Assembly (NCBI RefSeq): GCF_004343585.1
Contig: NZ_SLYW01000008.1
Coordinates: 124,001-188,000, forward strand
Origin: Neorhizobium sp. JUb45
GTDB taxonomy: Bacteria; Pseudomonadota; Alphaproteobacteria; Rhizobiales; Rhizobiaceae
DNA: 64,000 nucleotides
Reading direction: 5' to 3'
Positions 51,522 through 60,532 of the stretch are shown piece after piece (positions within the stretch are counted from its first letter, which is position 1; every line of letters begins with the position of its first letter). The notes below the pieces were generated by a model, which was given only the letters and a program-made list of their open reading frames with translations, did not search any database and had not been told where the DNA came from. The position numbers and the translations under genes are program-made.

Positions 51522-51553
51522 AGGCAAGCATCAATCCTTTCAAATGCTTGCCT
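51522..51553. terminator. Hairpin after the glycosyltransferase operon
   Basis: AGGCAAGCAT (51522-51531) pairs perfectly with ATGCTTGCCT (51544-51553) around a 12-base loop, 30 bases after the last glycosyltransferase stop and 83 bases before the permease start. There is no T run, so it may be a rho-assisted end, a message stabiliser or an operator for the permease gene. Confidence 0.5.
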
Positions 51554-51636
51554 ATCCGAAATTGCTTTTCCGCAATCGGGAACAACAGTCCGTGATTGGC
51601 GTTGAGCGTGATCGACGCTGAGGGAGGACGCCCGAG

Positions 51637-53007
51637 ATGACCACGCCTGTGACCAAGCCGGATGATTCGGCAGAGCCGAAAACCGAACTCAACCGCATGA
51701 TCGGCCCCGGCCTGCTGCTTCTCTTCATCGTCGGCGATATTTTAGGCACCGGCATCTATGCGCTGACCGGTCAGGTGGCGGCAGAAGTCGGTGGTGTCGT
51801 CTGGCTGCCATTCCTCATCGCCTTTGCCGTGGCACTGGTCACCGCCTGCAGCTATCTTGAGCTTGTCACCAAATACCCGCAGGCGGCGGGTGCCGCGCTT
51901 TACACCCACAAGGCTTTCGGGGTGCACTTTCTCACCTTTATCGTCGCCTTCGCCGTTATGTCGTCCGGTATCACCTCGGCCTCGACAGCCTCACGCGCTT
52001 TTGCCTCCAATTTCACGGCCGCCACCGGGTTCGATTTCGGGGCCTATGGCGTCACCGGTGTGGCACTCTTCTTCATTGCCGCCATTGCGCTCGTCAATTT
52101 CCGTGGCGTCGGCGAAAGCGTGAAGATGAATGTGGTGCTCACTGTGGTCGAACTCACCGGCCTGTTCATCATCATCGGCATCGGTTTCTGGGCGATCGGC
52201 AATGGCCAGGGCGATGTTTCCCGCGTCTGGACCTTTGAGCCTGCCGGTGACCATGGCGTCATCTGGTCGGTGGTTGCCGCCACCACGCTTGCTTTTTTCG
52301 CCATGGTCGGCTTCGAGGATTCGGTCAACATGGCCGAGGAATGCAAACAGCCGAGCCGGATTTTTCCAAAAGTGCTGCTCGGCGGTCTCGTCATCACCGG
52401 CGTCATCTACATCCTCGTCGCCATCTCGGCGATCACGCTGGTCTCTGCCGCCGATCTCGGTGAAGGTGAAACGCCGCTGCTGAAGGTCATTCAGGCCGGC
52501 GCACCCAATTTCCCGATCAGCATTTTCGGTGTCATCACCATGTTCGCCGTCGCCAATTCGGCGCTGATCAACATGATGATGGCGAGCCGCCTGATCTACG
52601 GCATGAGCCGCGAAGGCGTGCTGCCGGCGGCGCTCGGAAAAGTCCACAAAACGCGCCGCACGCCCTATATTGCCATCGTCTTCACTACGCTGCTGGCCGT
52701 CGGCCTGATTGCCTTTGCCGGTGGCGTGCCGGCGCTCGGCGGCACTACGGCGCTGCTGCTGCTCGCTGTCTTTGCCATCGTCAATGTCGCGGTGCTGGTG
52801 TTGCGCAAGGACACGGTCGGCCACAAGCATTTTCGTACACCGACCTTTCTGCCGGTGATCGGTGCGGCCAGTTGCCTGTTCCTCGTCGGCCCATGGACCG
52901 GCCGCGATCCGGTGCAGTACACGATTGCCGCCGTGCTGTTGGCTATCGGCGTGGTTCTGTGGTTTGCCACGGTACGGTTCATGAAGGCGCAGGCGCAAAC
53001 GGCTTGA
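51637..53007 (+). CDS. APC-family amino acid permease
   Basis: 456-residue inner-membrane transporter with about 12 helices. The APC helix 1 signature GDILGTGIYALTG is near residue 34 and the helix 6 region FFAMVGFEDSVNMAEECKQP near 225, both hallmarks of the cationic amino acid/YfnA branch. GGGAGGA precedes the start. The substrate is not assignable. It stands alone, between the glycan cluster and the SDR gene. Confidence 0.87.
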   Translation: MTTPVTKPDDSAEPKTELNRMIGPGLLLLFIVGDILGTGIYALTGQVAAEVGGVVWLPFLIAFAVALVTACSYLELVTKYPQAAGAALYTHKAFGVHFLTFIVAFAVMSSGITSASTASRAFASNFTAATGFDFGAYGVTGVALFFIAAIALVNFRGVGESVKMNVVLTVVELTGLFIIIGIGFWAIGNGQGDVSRVWTFEPAGDHGVIWSVVAATTLAFFAMVGFEDSVNMAEECKQPSRIFPKVLLGGLVITGVIYILVAISAITLVSAADLGEGETPLLKVIQAGAPNFPISIFGVITMFAVANSALINMMMASRLIYGMSREGVLPAALGKVHKTRRTPYIAIVFTTLLAVGLIAFAGGVPALGGTTALLLLAVFAIVNVAVLVLRKDTVGHKHFRTPTFLPVIGAASCLFLVGPWTGRDPVQYTIAAVLLAIGVVLWFATVRFMKAQAQTA

Positions 53008-53064
53008 TGTCACGCATCTTCGCTGAAGGAACGGCGGCAACCTGAACCGTTGCCGCCTTAAAAC

Positions 53065-53817
53065 TTACATGCCCGCCTCGGCCATCCAGAATTCCGCATC
53101 CGCACCGCCCGGAATATGCAGCGGGGCAGACGGATCGGTCGCTGCCCGCCAGACTGCTTCCGCCACATCGGGTGCATAGGTCACGGGACCGGTATCGTCC
53201 TGCACGGTTTTCACGAATTGCTGAAGCATCGGTGCATAATCCGCATTGTCCATCCCGCGCAGGTGAGGGCGTGCGTTCGCTCCGAAACTGGTTTCCGGCG
53301 AACGGCCCGGCAGGACGATATGCACCCGGACGCCAAAAGGCTCCATTTCAATTGCGAGCGATTCCGTAAAAGCGTTCACGGCTGCCTTGCTTGCCCGATA
53401 GACACCGATTACCGGCAACGGCTTTACCGTCACCGTGGAGGTCACGTTGATGATGACACCTGCCCGGCGCTGGCGCATCTGCGGCAGCACCGCCTGAACC
53501 ATCGCCAATGTTCCGATCGTGTTTGTCTGGAACAGCGCCTGCACCGTTTCCGGTGCTGTCAGTTCCACCGGCGATGGCGCTCCGAAACCGGCATTGTTGA
53601 CAAGAACGTCGATTGGCCCGGCATCTTCCACCGCCTGCGAAATGCTTGCCGGATCGGTGACGTCGAGCGCAAGAATGCGCAGACGTTCGGACACCGGCAG
53701 CAGGCCCGTATCGGGCTTGCGCATCGTCGCGATCACGTCCCAGCCCCGCTCAAGAAAGAGTTTTGCCGTCTCAAGACCGAAACCAGACGAGCAACCGGTG
53801 ATCAATATCGTGGACAT
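53065..53817 (-). CDS. Short-chain dehydrogenase/reductase (SDR) oxidoreductase
   Basis: 250-residue classical SDR. The cofactor motif TGCSSGFG is at residues 7-14, NNAG follows, and the catalytic Ser and YRASK (Tyr, Lys) are in order. Its substrate cannot be read. The start at 53817 follows GGAGAAG; an ATG 12 bases upstream lacks such a site. It is divergent from an AraC regulator across 98 bases, the usual arrangement for regulator and target. Confidence 0.88.
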   Translation of the reverse strand: MSTILITGCSSGFGLETAKLFLERGWDVIATMRKPDTGLLPVSERLRILALDVTDPASISQAVEDAGPIDVLVNNAGFGAPSPVELTAPETVQALFQTNTIGTLAMVQAVLPQMRQRRAGVIINVTSTVTVKPLPVIGVYRASKAAVNAFTESLAIEMEPFGVRVHIVLPGRSPETSFGANARPHLRGMDNADYAPMLQQFVKTVQDDTGPVTYAPDVAEAVWRAATDPSAPLHIPGGADAEFWMAEAGM

Positions 53818-53915
53818 ATGCTTCTCCATGTCAAAAGGAATGAAGCCATGGTAATGACGAATATCGAGACTTTATATATTCCAGAATCTCCATTTCTTTA
53901 GAGACAGTCCTGATC

Positions 53916-54848
53916 ATGTCCGTCGATCCCCTTGCCGAAATCGTTACGCTGCTGCAGCCCACAGCCCGTTTTTCGAAACTGGTGGAATGTGCCGGCGCCT
54001 GGAGGATCGAGCGGGAAGCGACTGGCGAACCGTTCTACTGCGCAATCCTTGAGGGGCGTTGCCGCGTGCGGTTCGGCGGCGGCCAGCCGTTCATGCTGCA
54101 GGCCGGTGACTTCATACTCGTGCCCGCCATGCGCAATCTCGCCAATGAGAGCATTGATGCGCCGGCCGATCTCCCTGCCATGGTGCCCACGCAACTTGGT
54201 GATGGCCGTTTTCGTGTCGGCTCACTGGAAGGACCGGCCGATCTGCGCATGCGCATAGGTCATTGCAGTTTTGGCTCACCGGATGCAGCCCTGCTCGTAT
54301 CCCTCTTGCCCGATGTCGTTATCGTTCGCGATCAGCCGCGGCTGGCGACACTGATGCAATTGGTTGGAGAAGAGACACGCGCGCGTCGGCCGGCGCGTGA
54401 ACTCGTTCTGGAGCGACTGTTGGAGGTGCTGCTGATCGAGGCGTTGCGATCCGGCACGGAGACCACTGCATCACCCGGCCTGAGCCGTGGCCTTGCCGAT
54501 GAACGCCTCTCGGCGGCGCTTCACGCCATGCATGCGCGGCCTGCTCATCCGTGGACGGTTGCCGATCTGGCCACAGAAGCCGCCCTGTCCAGATCGGCAT
54601 TTTTTGCGCGCTTCAACCGTGTCGTCGGCCTGCCGCCGATGGAATATCTGCTGGCCTGGCGTATGGCGCTCGCCAAGCGGCTTTTGCGCGACCGCGACAT
54701 GGGAATGGATGACGTCGCCGAACGCGTGGGTTACGGGTCGGCAAGCACGTTCAGCGTCGCCTTTGCGCGACACGCGGGCATGCCGCCGGCACGATATGCG
54801 CGCAGCGAGCTGCGGGATGGAATGAGCACCACAGGGTTCGGGACATAG
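53916..54848 (+). CDS. AraC-family transcriptional regulator (cupin_6 type)
   Basis: 310-residue regulator with an N-terminal cupin-like sensor (including FYCAILEGRCRVRFGG and LQAGDFILVPA) and a C-terminal double helix-turn-helix. WTVADLATEAALSRSAFFAR is the first helix pair and MDDVAERVGYGSASTFSVAF the second. It probably controls the divergent SDR gene; many relatives with this cupin sit beside an SDR in the same way. The inducer is unknown. Confidence 0.87.
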   Translation: MSVDPLAEIVTLLQPTARFSKLVECAGAWRIEREATGEPFYCAILEGRCRVRFGGGQPFMLQAGDFILVPAMRNLANESIDAPADLPAMVPTQLGDGRFRVGSLEGPADLRMRIGHCSFGSPDAALLVSLLPDVVIVRDQPRLATLMQLVGEETRARRPARELVLERLLEVLLIEALRSGTETTASPGLSRGLADERLSAALHAMHARPAHPWTVADLATEAALSRSAFFARFNRVVGLPPMEYLLAWRMALAKRLLRDRDMGMDDVAERVGYGSASTFSVAFARHAGMPPARYARSELRDGMSTTGFGT

Positions 54849-54869
54849 GGCAGGGAGCGCGAGGTTTCG

Positions 54870-55868
54870 CTATTTGGTAAACCGATCCCGCCACGCCCCC
54901 TGCGCGCCCTCCACCGGCAGTGACGTTGCCTCATACACGCCGCGTGCAATGGCTCGTGCTGTCACGATCGTCGCCAGATGAAAGATCTCCATCAACTCCG
55001 CCATGCCCCCCACCGGCTTTTCGCCGGTCGCGGCGGCAAACATCGTGTCTCCGTCGAAGGGCAGGTGGGCGGGCAGCACGGCGCGGGCCAGTCCGTCATG
55101 GGCGAGTATGGAGAGGCGATGTGCCTGCGCCTTGGTCAGCACTGCGTCTGTTACGACAATGCCTATTGTCGTTGCCGTCACGTTCACGCCTTTCAGGCGC
55201 ATATCCGTATCGAAGGTCGTGGGAATGCCCAGCCCGCCAAATTCGTTATTCTGTTCGAACGTGGCGGCCCAGAAATGCGGGCCGTTGCCGATCGTTGCCG
55301 AGCCCAGTGCATTGGCGGCCACCAGTGCCGCCACCGTATGTCCGGCTTTGGTTCTGGCGCTGGCTGATCCCAGCCCGCCCTTGAAGGTCGCCGTGGTCGC
55401 CCCGGTGCCGGCGCCCACTGTGCCGAGCGCAGAGTCGCCTTTTCCGATCGCTTCGAAAGCCTCAAAACCCATGTCGCGATAGGGGGAATGGCGACCCCAG
55501 TCCTTGTTCCCGCTGTTCAGGAGATCCATCAGGATTGCCTGCGGCACGATCGGCACTTTTGTGGTGCCGACCGTCAGGCCGCGTCCGATTTCGCGAAGAC
55601 CTGCCTGCACGCCGCCGGCCGCATCCAGCCCGAAGGCCGAGCCGCCGGAGAGCACGAATGCATCCACCGTCTCGACCGTCATGGACGGGTCGAGGAGGGC
55701 GGTGTCGCGTCCGCCCGGCGCGCCACCCAGTACGCTGCCGGAGGCAATCACCGGGCGGTCGAAGACGACGGCCGTCACGCCGGAGCCGAGCACGAGGTCG
55801 GTGGCATGGCCGACGGCCACGCCCTTGATATCGGTCAGCAGGTTTTTCAACGGCGCATCAGCTGTCAT
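54870..55868 (-). CDS. P1-family (DmpA/S58-like) aminopeptidase
   Basis: 332-residue protein of the Ntn-like P1/DmpA family, whose members cleave themselves and then release N-terminal or beta-amino acids. NLLTDIKGVAVGHATD is the N-terminal signature, and LSGGSAFGLDAAGGVQAGL and GTVGAGTGATTATFKGG are family glycine blocks. The TATTIGIVVTDA stretch lies where the chain is normally cut to expose the nucleophile (inference). It starts 4 bases after amaB and ends the amaA-amaB operon, hinting at a role in freeing lysine or related residues. Confidence 0.82.
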   Translation of the reverse strand: MTADAPLKNLLTDIKGVAVGHATDLVLGSGVTAVVFDRPVIASGSVLGGAPGGRDTALLDPSMTVETVDAFVLSGGSAFGLDAAGGVQAGLREIGRGLTVGTTKVPIVPQAILMDLLNSGNKDWGRHSPYRDMGFEAFEAIGKGDSALGTVGAGTGATTATFKGGLGSASARTKAGHTVAALVAANALGSATIGNGPHFWAATFEQNNEFGGLGIPTTFDTDMRLKGVNVTATTIGIVVTDAVLTKAQAHRLSILAHDGLARAVLPAHLPFDGDTMFAAATGEKPVGGMAELMEIFHLATIVTARAIARGVYEATSLPVEGAQGAWRDRFTK

Positions 55869-55872
55869 CGGC

Positions 55873-57414
55873 TCAGTCGATGTCGAACTTCACACCCTGC
55901 GCCAGTGGCAGCGTGCGACCATAGTTCAGCGTGTTGGTGGCGCGGCGCATATAGGCGCGCCAGGCATCCGAACCCGATTCGCGGCCGCCGCCGGTTTCCT
56001 TCTCGCCCCCGAATGCGCCACCGATCTCGGCACCCGAAGGGCCGATATTGACATTGGCGATGCCGCAATCCGAGCCCTGCGAAGAGACAAAATTTTCCGC
56101 CTCGCGCATGTCGTTGGTGAAGATCGACGACGACAGGCCCTGCGGCACATCATTGTGCAGGGCAATGGCCTGATCGAAATCGGAATAGCGGATCACGTAG
56201 AGGATCGGTGCAAAGGTTTCGTCCTTCACCGGGCCTGTCTGGTCCGGCATTTCCACGATGGCCGGGCGTGCGTAATAGGCCTCGGTGGCATCGTCGGAAA
56301 GAACTCGTTCGCCACCAGACACCTTGCCGCCGGCGGCGCGTGCTGCGTCGAGTGCGCCTTGCATCTTGTCGAAGGCAGCCTTGTCGATCAGCGGGCCGAC
56401 TAGATTGCCTGCCGTCAGCGGGCTGCCGATCGTCACCGACTGGTAGGCCTTGATCAGGCGTGGCACCAGCTGGTCGTAAACGCTGTCATGCACGAACAGG
56501 CGACGCAGGGTTGTGCAGCGCTGGCCGGCCGTGCCCATGGCGGAAAAGGCGACGCCGCGCAGGGTGAGGTCGAGGTCGGCGGTCGGGGTGACGATCGCGG
56601 CATTGTTGCCGCCGAGTTCGAGGATCGAGCGGCCAAACCGCTGCGCCACGCGCGGGCCGACGAGACGGCCCATGGCGGTGGAGCCGGTGGCGGAAATCAG
56701 AGGAACTTTTTCATTGTCGACCAGCACTTCGCCGATCTCGCGGCCGCCGATCAGCAGGGTCGAGAGGTTTTCCGGCGCTTCGTAACCGGCATCGCGATAG
56801 CGCTTTACGGCTTTCTCGAAGATCGCCTGCGTGGCGAGCGCCGTCAGTGGTGTCTTTTCGGATGGCTTCCAGACGGTGGAATTGCCGCAGACCAGCGCCA
56901 GCGCCGAATTCCACGACCAGACCGCGACCGGAAAGTTGAAGGCCGATATGATGCCGACAACGCCGAGCGGATGCCAGGTTTCCATCATGCGGTGATCGGC
57001 GCGTTCTGTGGCGATGGTGAGGCCATAAAGCTGACGCGACAGGCCGACGGCGAAATCGCAGATGTCGATCATCTCCTGTACTTCGCCCAGACCTTCCGAC
57101 GTCACCTTGCCGACTTCGATCGATACCAGCTGGCCGAGTGCATCCTTGGCGGCGCGCAGTTCCTCGCCGAGAAGACGGATCAGTTCGCCACGCTTGGGGC
57201 CGGGCACCTTGCGCCATGCCAGGAATGCTTGTTGCGCCTTGTCGATCGCGGCCTTGGCGTCGTTTGCGGAATGTTCCGGCAGGGTGCCGATTTCCTTGCC
57301 GGTGACGGGAGAACGAACGGCCAGCGTGCCGCCCTTGTAGCGGGAGGTTGCCACGCCGAGATCGGCGAGAATGCGGTCCACGTCGGCGGCGAGGTCGAGT
57401 GTGGCAAGGGTCAT
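55873..57414 (-). CDS. amaB: L-piperidine-6-carboxylate (2-aminoadipate semialdehyde) dehydrogenase
   Basis: 513-residue aldehyde dehydrogenase of the ALDH7 branch (antiquitin-like), which oxidises 2-aminoadipate 6-semialdehyde to 2-aminoadipate in lysine/pipecolate breakdown. Catalytic Glu 266 lies in LELGGNNA and Cys 300 in GQRCTTLRR; SATGSTAMGRLVGP is the cofactor loop. NIGPSGAEIGGAFGGEKETG near the end is the ALDH7-type signature. It lies 109 bases downstream of amaA on the same strand, which supports the assignment. Confidence 0.9.
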   Translation of the reverse strand: MTLATLDLAADVDRILADLGVATSRYKGGTLAVRSPVTGKEIGTLPEHSANDAKAAIDKAQQAFLAWRKVPGPKRGELIRLLGEELRAAKDALGQLVSIEVGKVTSEGLGEVQEMIDICDFAVGLSRQLYGLTIATERADHRMMETWHPLGVVGIISAFNFPVAVWSWNSALALVCGNSTVWKPSEKTPLTALATQAIFEKAVKRYRDAGYEAPENLSTLLIGGREIGEVLVDNEKVPLISATGSTAMGRLVGPRVAQRFGRSILELGGNNAAIVTPTADLDLTLRGVAFSAMGTAGQRCTTLRRLFVHDSVYDQLVPRLIKAYQSVTIGSPLTAGNLVGPLIDKAAFDKMQGALDAARAAGGKVSGGERVLSDDATEAYYARPAIVEMPDQTGPVKDETFAPILYVIRYSDFDQAIALHNDVPQGLSSSIFTNDMREAENFVSSQGSDCGIANVNIGPSGAEIGGAFGGEKETGGGRESGSDAWRAYMRRATNTLNYGRTLPLAQGVKFDID

Positions 57415-57523
57415 ATCGGTCTCCAGTTTTTGGTGCGTTCTCTATCCGGGAACGTCGTGATTGCGTGCAATGTACAAGCGGCGACGGCTTGCGCAATCGC
57501 GGCGATGGATATTTGTTGCCCGT

Positions 57524-58807
57524 TCAGAAGCGTTCGCCGGCAAAATGGGCGATCTGCGCACCCGCTTCGTAATAGGCTTCCTTCAGCCCCCGCAGCGATG
57601 GCAGCTTTGGATCGCTGACCGGCAGCGGCATGTCCTCTTCGGGAAGTCGGCCGAGAATGTGCTCTGCCAGCACTTTTCCGAATGTCGTGCCGGGCGCGAT
57701 GCCGCGGCCATTGTAACCACAGAAACCGATGACATTGCGGTCGAACCTGTGCAGGCGCGGCAGGGCATTGTCGGTCATGCCGATCTGGCCGTACCATTCC
57801 GCCTCGAATTCGATTTCGCCAAGCTGTGGAAACAGCCGCGCCAGAGACCGTTTCGCCCAGCCTTTGTGGATGCCCGTCCCGGTGCCGCGCAGAGCGCCGA
57901 CGCTGCCGAACACCAGCCGGCCGCTGCGGTCCATGCGGAAAGAGGAAAGCACCTCCTTCGTGTCCCAGCAGCCTTCGTGGCCGCGCAGGATGGAGCGTAG
58001 CAGATTATCCGAAAGTGGTTTGGTCGCGAGATTGAAATAGGGCAGATGCACCTGCTCTTCCCGGATCACCTGCCATGGCCCGGTGCTGTAGGCATCGGTG
58101 GCAACGATCACCCAATCGGCCGAAATTTCGCCATGGGCAGTGCGCACCACATGTTTTTCACCTACCTTGTCGGCGGAAACCACGGCGCTGCCGGTAAACA
58201 GCCTTGCCCCCGCCTTTACCGCCGCATGCGCCAAACCTCTGGCATAGGCAAGCGGCTGCAGTGTGCCTGCCCGCATGTCGAGCAGCGCACCGGCATAGGC
58301 GGCACTGCCCACCCGCCGTTCCGTCTCCGTGGCATCGAGTATCGAAACCGGTGCCCCGCGTGCCTGCCACTGGCGGGCGCGTTCCTCCAGTTCCTTCAAA
58401 CCTTCGGCTCCGACGGCCAGATGCAGCGTGCCGTTTTCGACAAGCTCGCATTCGATGTCGTGTTTCCTGATCGTCTCGCGCACCAGCGCCGGGCCATTGC
58501 CGAGCAAAGTCAGTGCCCGCTCGCCGTAAACCGGGCCAAGCTCTTTTGGAAAATCATCGGGCATGACCCACATGCCGGCATTGATCAGCCCGACATTGCG
58601 GCCGGCACCGCCGAAACCGATCTCGCTCGCCTCCAGCAAAGCCACGCTCACACCGGCTTCGGCCAGATGCAGCGCGGCCGAAAGGCCGGTGTAACCACCG
58701 CCGACGATCACCACATCCGCCGTCTCGGCTCCTTCGAGACGCACTGTTACCGGCGCTGTCGGAGCCGTCTTTTCCCAAAGGCCGTGCGAACGTGGATTGT
58801 CGAGCAT
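57524..58807 (-). CDS. amaA: FAD-dependent L-pipecolate oxidase
   Basis: 427-residue DAO-type flavoprotein. The dinucleotide-binding motif VVIVGGGYTGLSAALHLAEAG (shortened here) lies near residue 32, EASEIGFGGAGRNVGLINAG follows, and CGYNGRGIAPGTTFGKVLAE closes the FAD site. AmaA of Pseudomonas, of the same size, oxidises L-pipecolate to piperideine-6-carboxylate, the substrate chain for AmaB, encoded next. The frame is open far upstream through the LysR gene on the other strand; the start at 58807 gives the family N terminus. Related gamma-glutamylputrescine oxidases are an alternative, disfavoured by amaB. Confidence 0.85.
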   Translation of the reverse strand: MLDNPRSHGLWEKTAPTAPVTVRLEGAETADVVIVGGGYTGLSAALHLAEAGVSVALLEASEIGFGGAGRNVGLINAGMWVMPDDFPKELGPVYGERALTLLGNGPALVRETIRKHDIECELVENGTLHLAVGAEGLKELEERARQWQARGAPVSILDATETERRVGSAAYAGALLDMRAGTLQPLAYARGLAHAAVKAGARLFTGSAVVSADKVGEKHVVRTAHGEISADWVIVATDAYSTGPWQVIREEQVHLPYFNLATKPLSDNLLRSILRGHEGCWDTKEVLSSFRMDRSGRLVFGSVGALRGTGTGIHKGWAKRSLARLFPQLGEIEFEAEWYGQIGMTDNALPRLHRFDRNVIGFCGYNGRGIAPGTTFGKVLAEHILGRLPEEDMPLPVSDPKLPSLRGLKEAYYEAGAQIAHFAGERF

Positions 58808-58885
58808 GATGCGATATCCGGATGACGCGATGCCACCATCTTTACAGCTGCAGTTTAACCGTGAATATCGACATGTTTTCAATAC

Positions 58886-58906
58886 GTCATTCGCTGGAGG
58901 AATGAC
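58886..58906 (+). promoter_or_regulatory. Hairpin covering the ribosome-binding site of the LysR gene
   Basis: GTCATTC (58886-58892) pairs with GAATGAC (58900-58906), the arm immediately before the ATG. The GGAGG ribosome site (58896-58900) falls in the loop and the first base of the right arm. This could tune translation or be a regulator's half-sites. Confidence 0.4.
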
Positions 58907-59833
58907 ATGCTGCCGCCAAGGCGTTTCTTTCCGTCCTTCTCTCTGCTCATCGCTTTCGAAGCCGCCGCCCGCACCGGCAGCGTCACGGCAGCTGCGCGTG
59001 AGCTCGGCCTCACCCAAAGCGCCGTCAGTCGCCAGATCACAGCACTTGAAAGCCAGCTTGGAGCAGCCCTCTTCCTGCGCGAACGCCAGACGATCCGGCT
59101 GACGCTTGCCGGTGACACCTATGCCCGCGAAGTGCGGGAAGCCTTGCGGCGCATATCCAGCGCCTCGCTCAACCTGCGGGCCAATCCCTCGGGCGGCACG
59201 CTCAATCTCGCTGTACTGCCGTTCTTCGGTGCCCGCTGGCTGACCCCGCGCATTGGCCGTTTTTGCGAAAAACATCCGGGCATGATGATCAATCTCATCA
59301 CCCGGCTGGAGCCGTTCGATTTCCGCTTCGACACGCTGGATGCCGCCATCCATTTCGTCGAGCCGCGCTGGCCAGGCGCCGAGCTCACTTTCCTTCTGCA
59401 GGAAGATGTGCTTCCGGTCTGCAGTCCCGACTTCAAGGCAAAACATGGGCTGCAGACGCCGGAGGATGTGCTGAAAGCGCCGCTGCTGCATCTCAATTCG
59501 CGGCCGGATGCCTGGGAAATCTGGCTTCGCAGCCGATCCATCCTGTTCGAAGCGCTGCATGGCATGCTGTTCGACCAGTTCGCGCCAATGGTCGAGGCCG
59601 CTGCGGCGGGGCTCGGGGCTGCGCTTCTGCCGCGCTTTCTCATCAGCCGCGAACTGGACCAGGGGCTGCTCATTCCGGCCATCGAAAACGGCGGTATCGA
59701 CACCAGCGGCTATCACCTCGCCTATCCGCCCGACCGTGCCTCCTATCCGCCGCTCAAAACGTTCCGCGCGTGGCTGCTGGACGAAATTGCCGCCGACACG
59801 ACGATACGGGATCGCTTGCGAACACCGGCCTGA
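58907..59833 (+). CDS. LysR-family transcriptional regulator (GcvA-like)
   Basis: 308-residue LysR regulator. The N-terminal winged helix includes GSVTAAARELGLTQSAVSRQ, and a type 2 periplasmic-binding-like effector domain starts near residue 95 (GTLNLAVLPFFGARWLTPR). It lies divergent from amaA across 99 bases, so it probably controls the amaA-amaB-peptidase operon with pipecolate or an intermediate as inducer (inference). The start is supported by GGAGG. Confidence 0.88.
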   Translation: MLPPRRFFPSFSLLIAFEAAARTGSVTAAARELGLTQSAVSRQITALESQLGAALFLRERQTIRLTLAGDTYAREVREALRRISSASLNLRANPSGGTLNLAVLPFFGARWLTPRIGRFCEKHPGMMINLITRLEPFDFRFDTLDAAIHFVEPRWPGAELTFLLQEDVLPVCSPDFKAKHGLQTPEDVLKAPLLHLNSRPDAWEIWLRSRSILFEALHGMLFDQFAPMVEAAAAGLGAALLPRFLISRELDQGLLIPAIENGGIDTSGYHLAYPPDRASYPPLKTFRAWLLDEIAADTTIRDRLRTPA

Positions 59834-59899
59834 TCGGCCAATAGTCGGTCATCCGATCCTTGGCGGCTTAAGTGCGGCCCGACTGACAGGAAGATTTCG

Positions 59900-60136
59900 A
59901 TGAAACCGATTTTTGTGCAATTGCGCTGCACACCCGGCAAGACCTACGAGGTTGCCGATGCTCTCTACAAGACCGAACTGGTCTCGGAACTCTATTCCAC
60001 CAGCGGCGACTGGGATCTGCTGGCAAAAGTCTATCTGCCGGAAGGTGAAGAGATCGGCCGTTTCGTCAATGAGAAGATCGCCTGCATTCCCGGCATCGAG
60101 CGCTCGCTGACGACGATGACGTTTACGGCGTTCTGA
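59900..60136 (+). CDS. Stand-alone Lrp/AsnC ligand-binding (RAM) domain protein
   Basis: 78-residue alpha/beta protein equal to the effector half of Lrp/AsnC regulators, without a DNA-binding domain. It starts MKPIFVQLRCTPGKTYEVAD and ends GIERSLTTMTFTAF, the usual RAM beta strand. Such proteins form oligomers and bind amino acids, and may modulate full-length Lrp partners. It follows the LysR gene by 66 bases and ends at a strong terminator. Confidence 0.85.
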   Translation: MKPIFVQLRCTPGKTYEVADALYKTELVSELYSTSGDWDLLAKVYLPEGEEIGRFVNEKIACIPGIERSLTTMTFTAF

Positions 60137-60164
60137 TTCGGCCGGATCGAATCGCGCCCAACAA

Positions 60165-60196
60165 AAAAGCCGCCCAACATGGAGCGGCTTTTATTG
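60165..60196. terminator. Bidirectional intrinsic terminator
   Basis: AAAAGCCGC (60165-60173) pairs with GCGGCTTTT (60184-60192) around a 10-base loop. A T-rich tail follows on the + strand, and an A run before the left arm gives a T run on the minus strand. It ends the RAM gene and the convergent small gene at 60238. Confidence 0.9.
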
Positions 60197-60237
60197 TGTT
60201 CGGCCGGATATCCGGCGTTTTCGGAAGCATGGTTCTG

Positions 60238-60435
60238 TCATGCGTGTGCCGGGTTTGCGGAGCGCGAACGCACCAGATGATCGTGAATGGCGAGCTTCAC
60301 TTCGTCGGTCGAGCCAAACCGTTGTTCATCCAGATCGATGACGTGGAATTTGACGGCGATGAACTTCAACCGGTTGTCATCCGGCACAACGATACCGACG
60401 GGTTCGCCGCCATATTCTATAACTTGCTTTTGCAT
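60238..60435 (-). CDS. Conserved small protein of unknown function
   Basis: 65-residue protein (start MQKQVIEYGGEPVGIVVPDD) with a short beta-alpha pattern: an ExGxPVGIV-like strand turn, FIAVKFHVIDLDEQRF, then a helix. It resembles small conserved proteins seen in rhizobia, but I know no function. AGGAG lies 8 bases ahead of the ATG at 60435. The open frame extends to 60633, but the upstream part looks like noise and overlaps another small frame. Confidence 0.65.
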   Translation of the reverse strand: MQKQVIEYGGEPVGIVVPDDNRLKFIAVKFHVIDLDEQRFGSTDEVKLAIHDHLVRSRSANPAHA

Positions 60436-60532
60436 AGGTAGACTCCTGCAGTGACCGCGGCAAAGGGCAGCACTGCGAAATGACATAAACTCAGAAAACC
60501 GAGGACTTACTTGAGACCGTAGACGGTGATCG

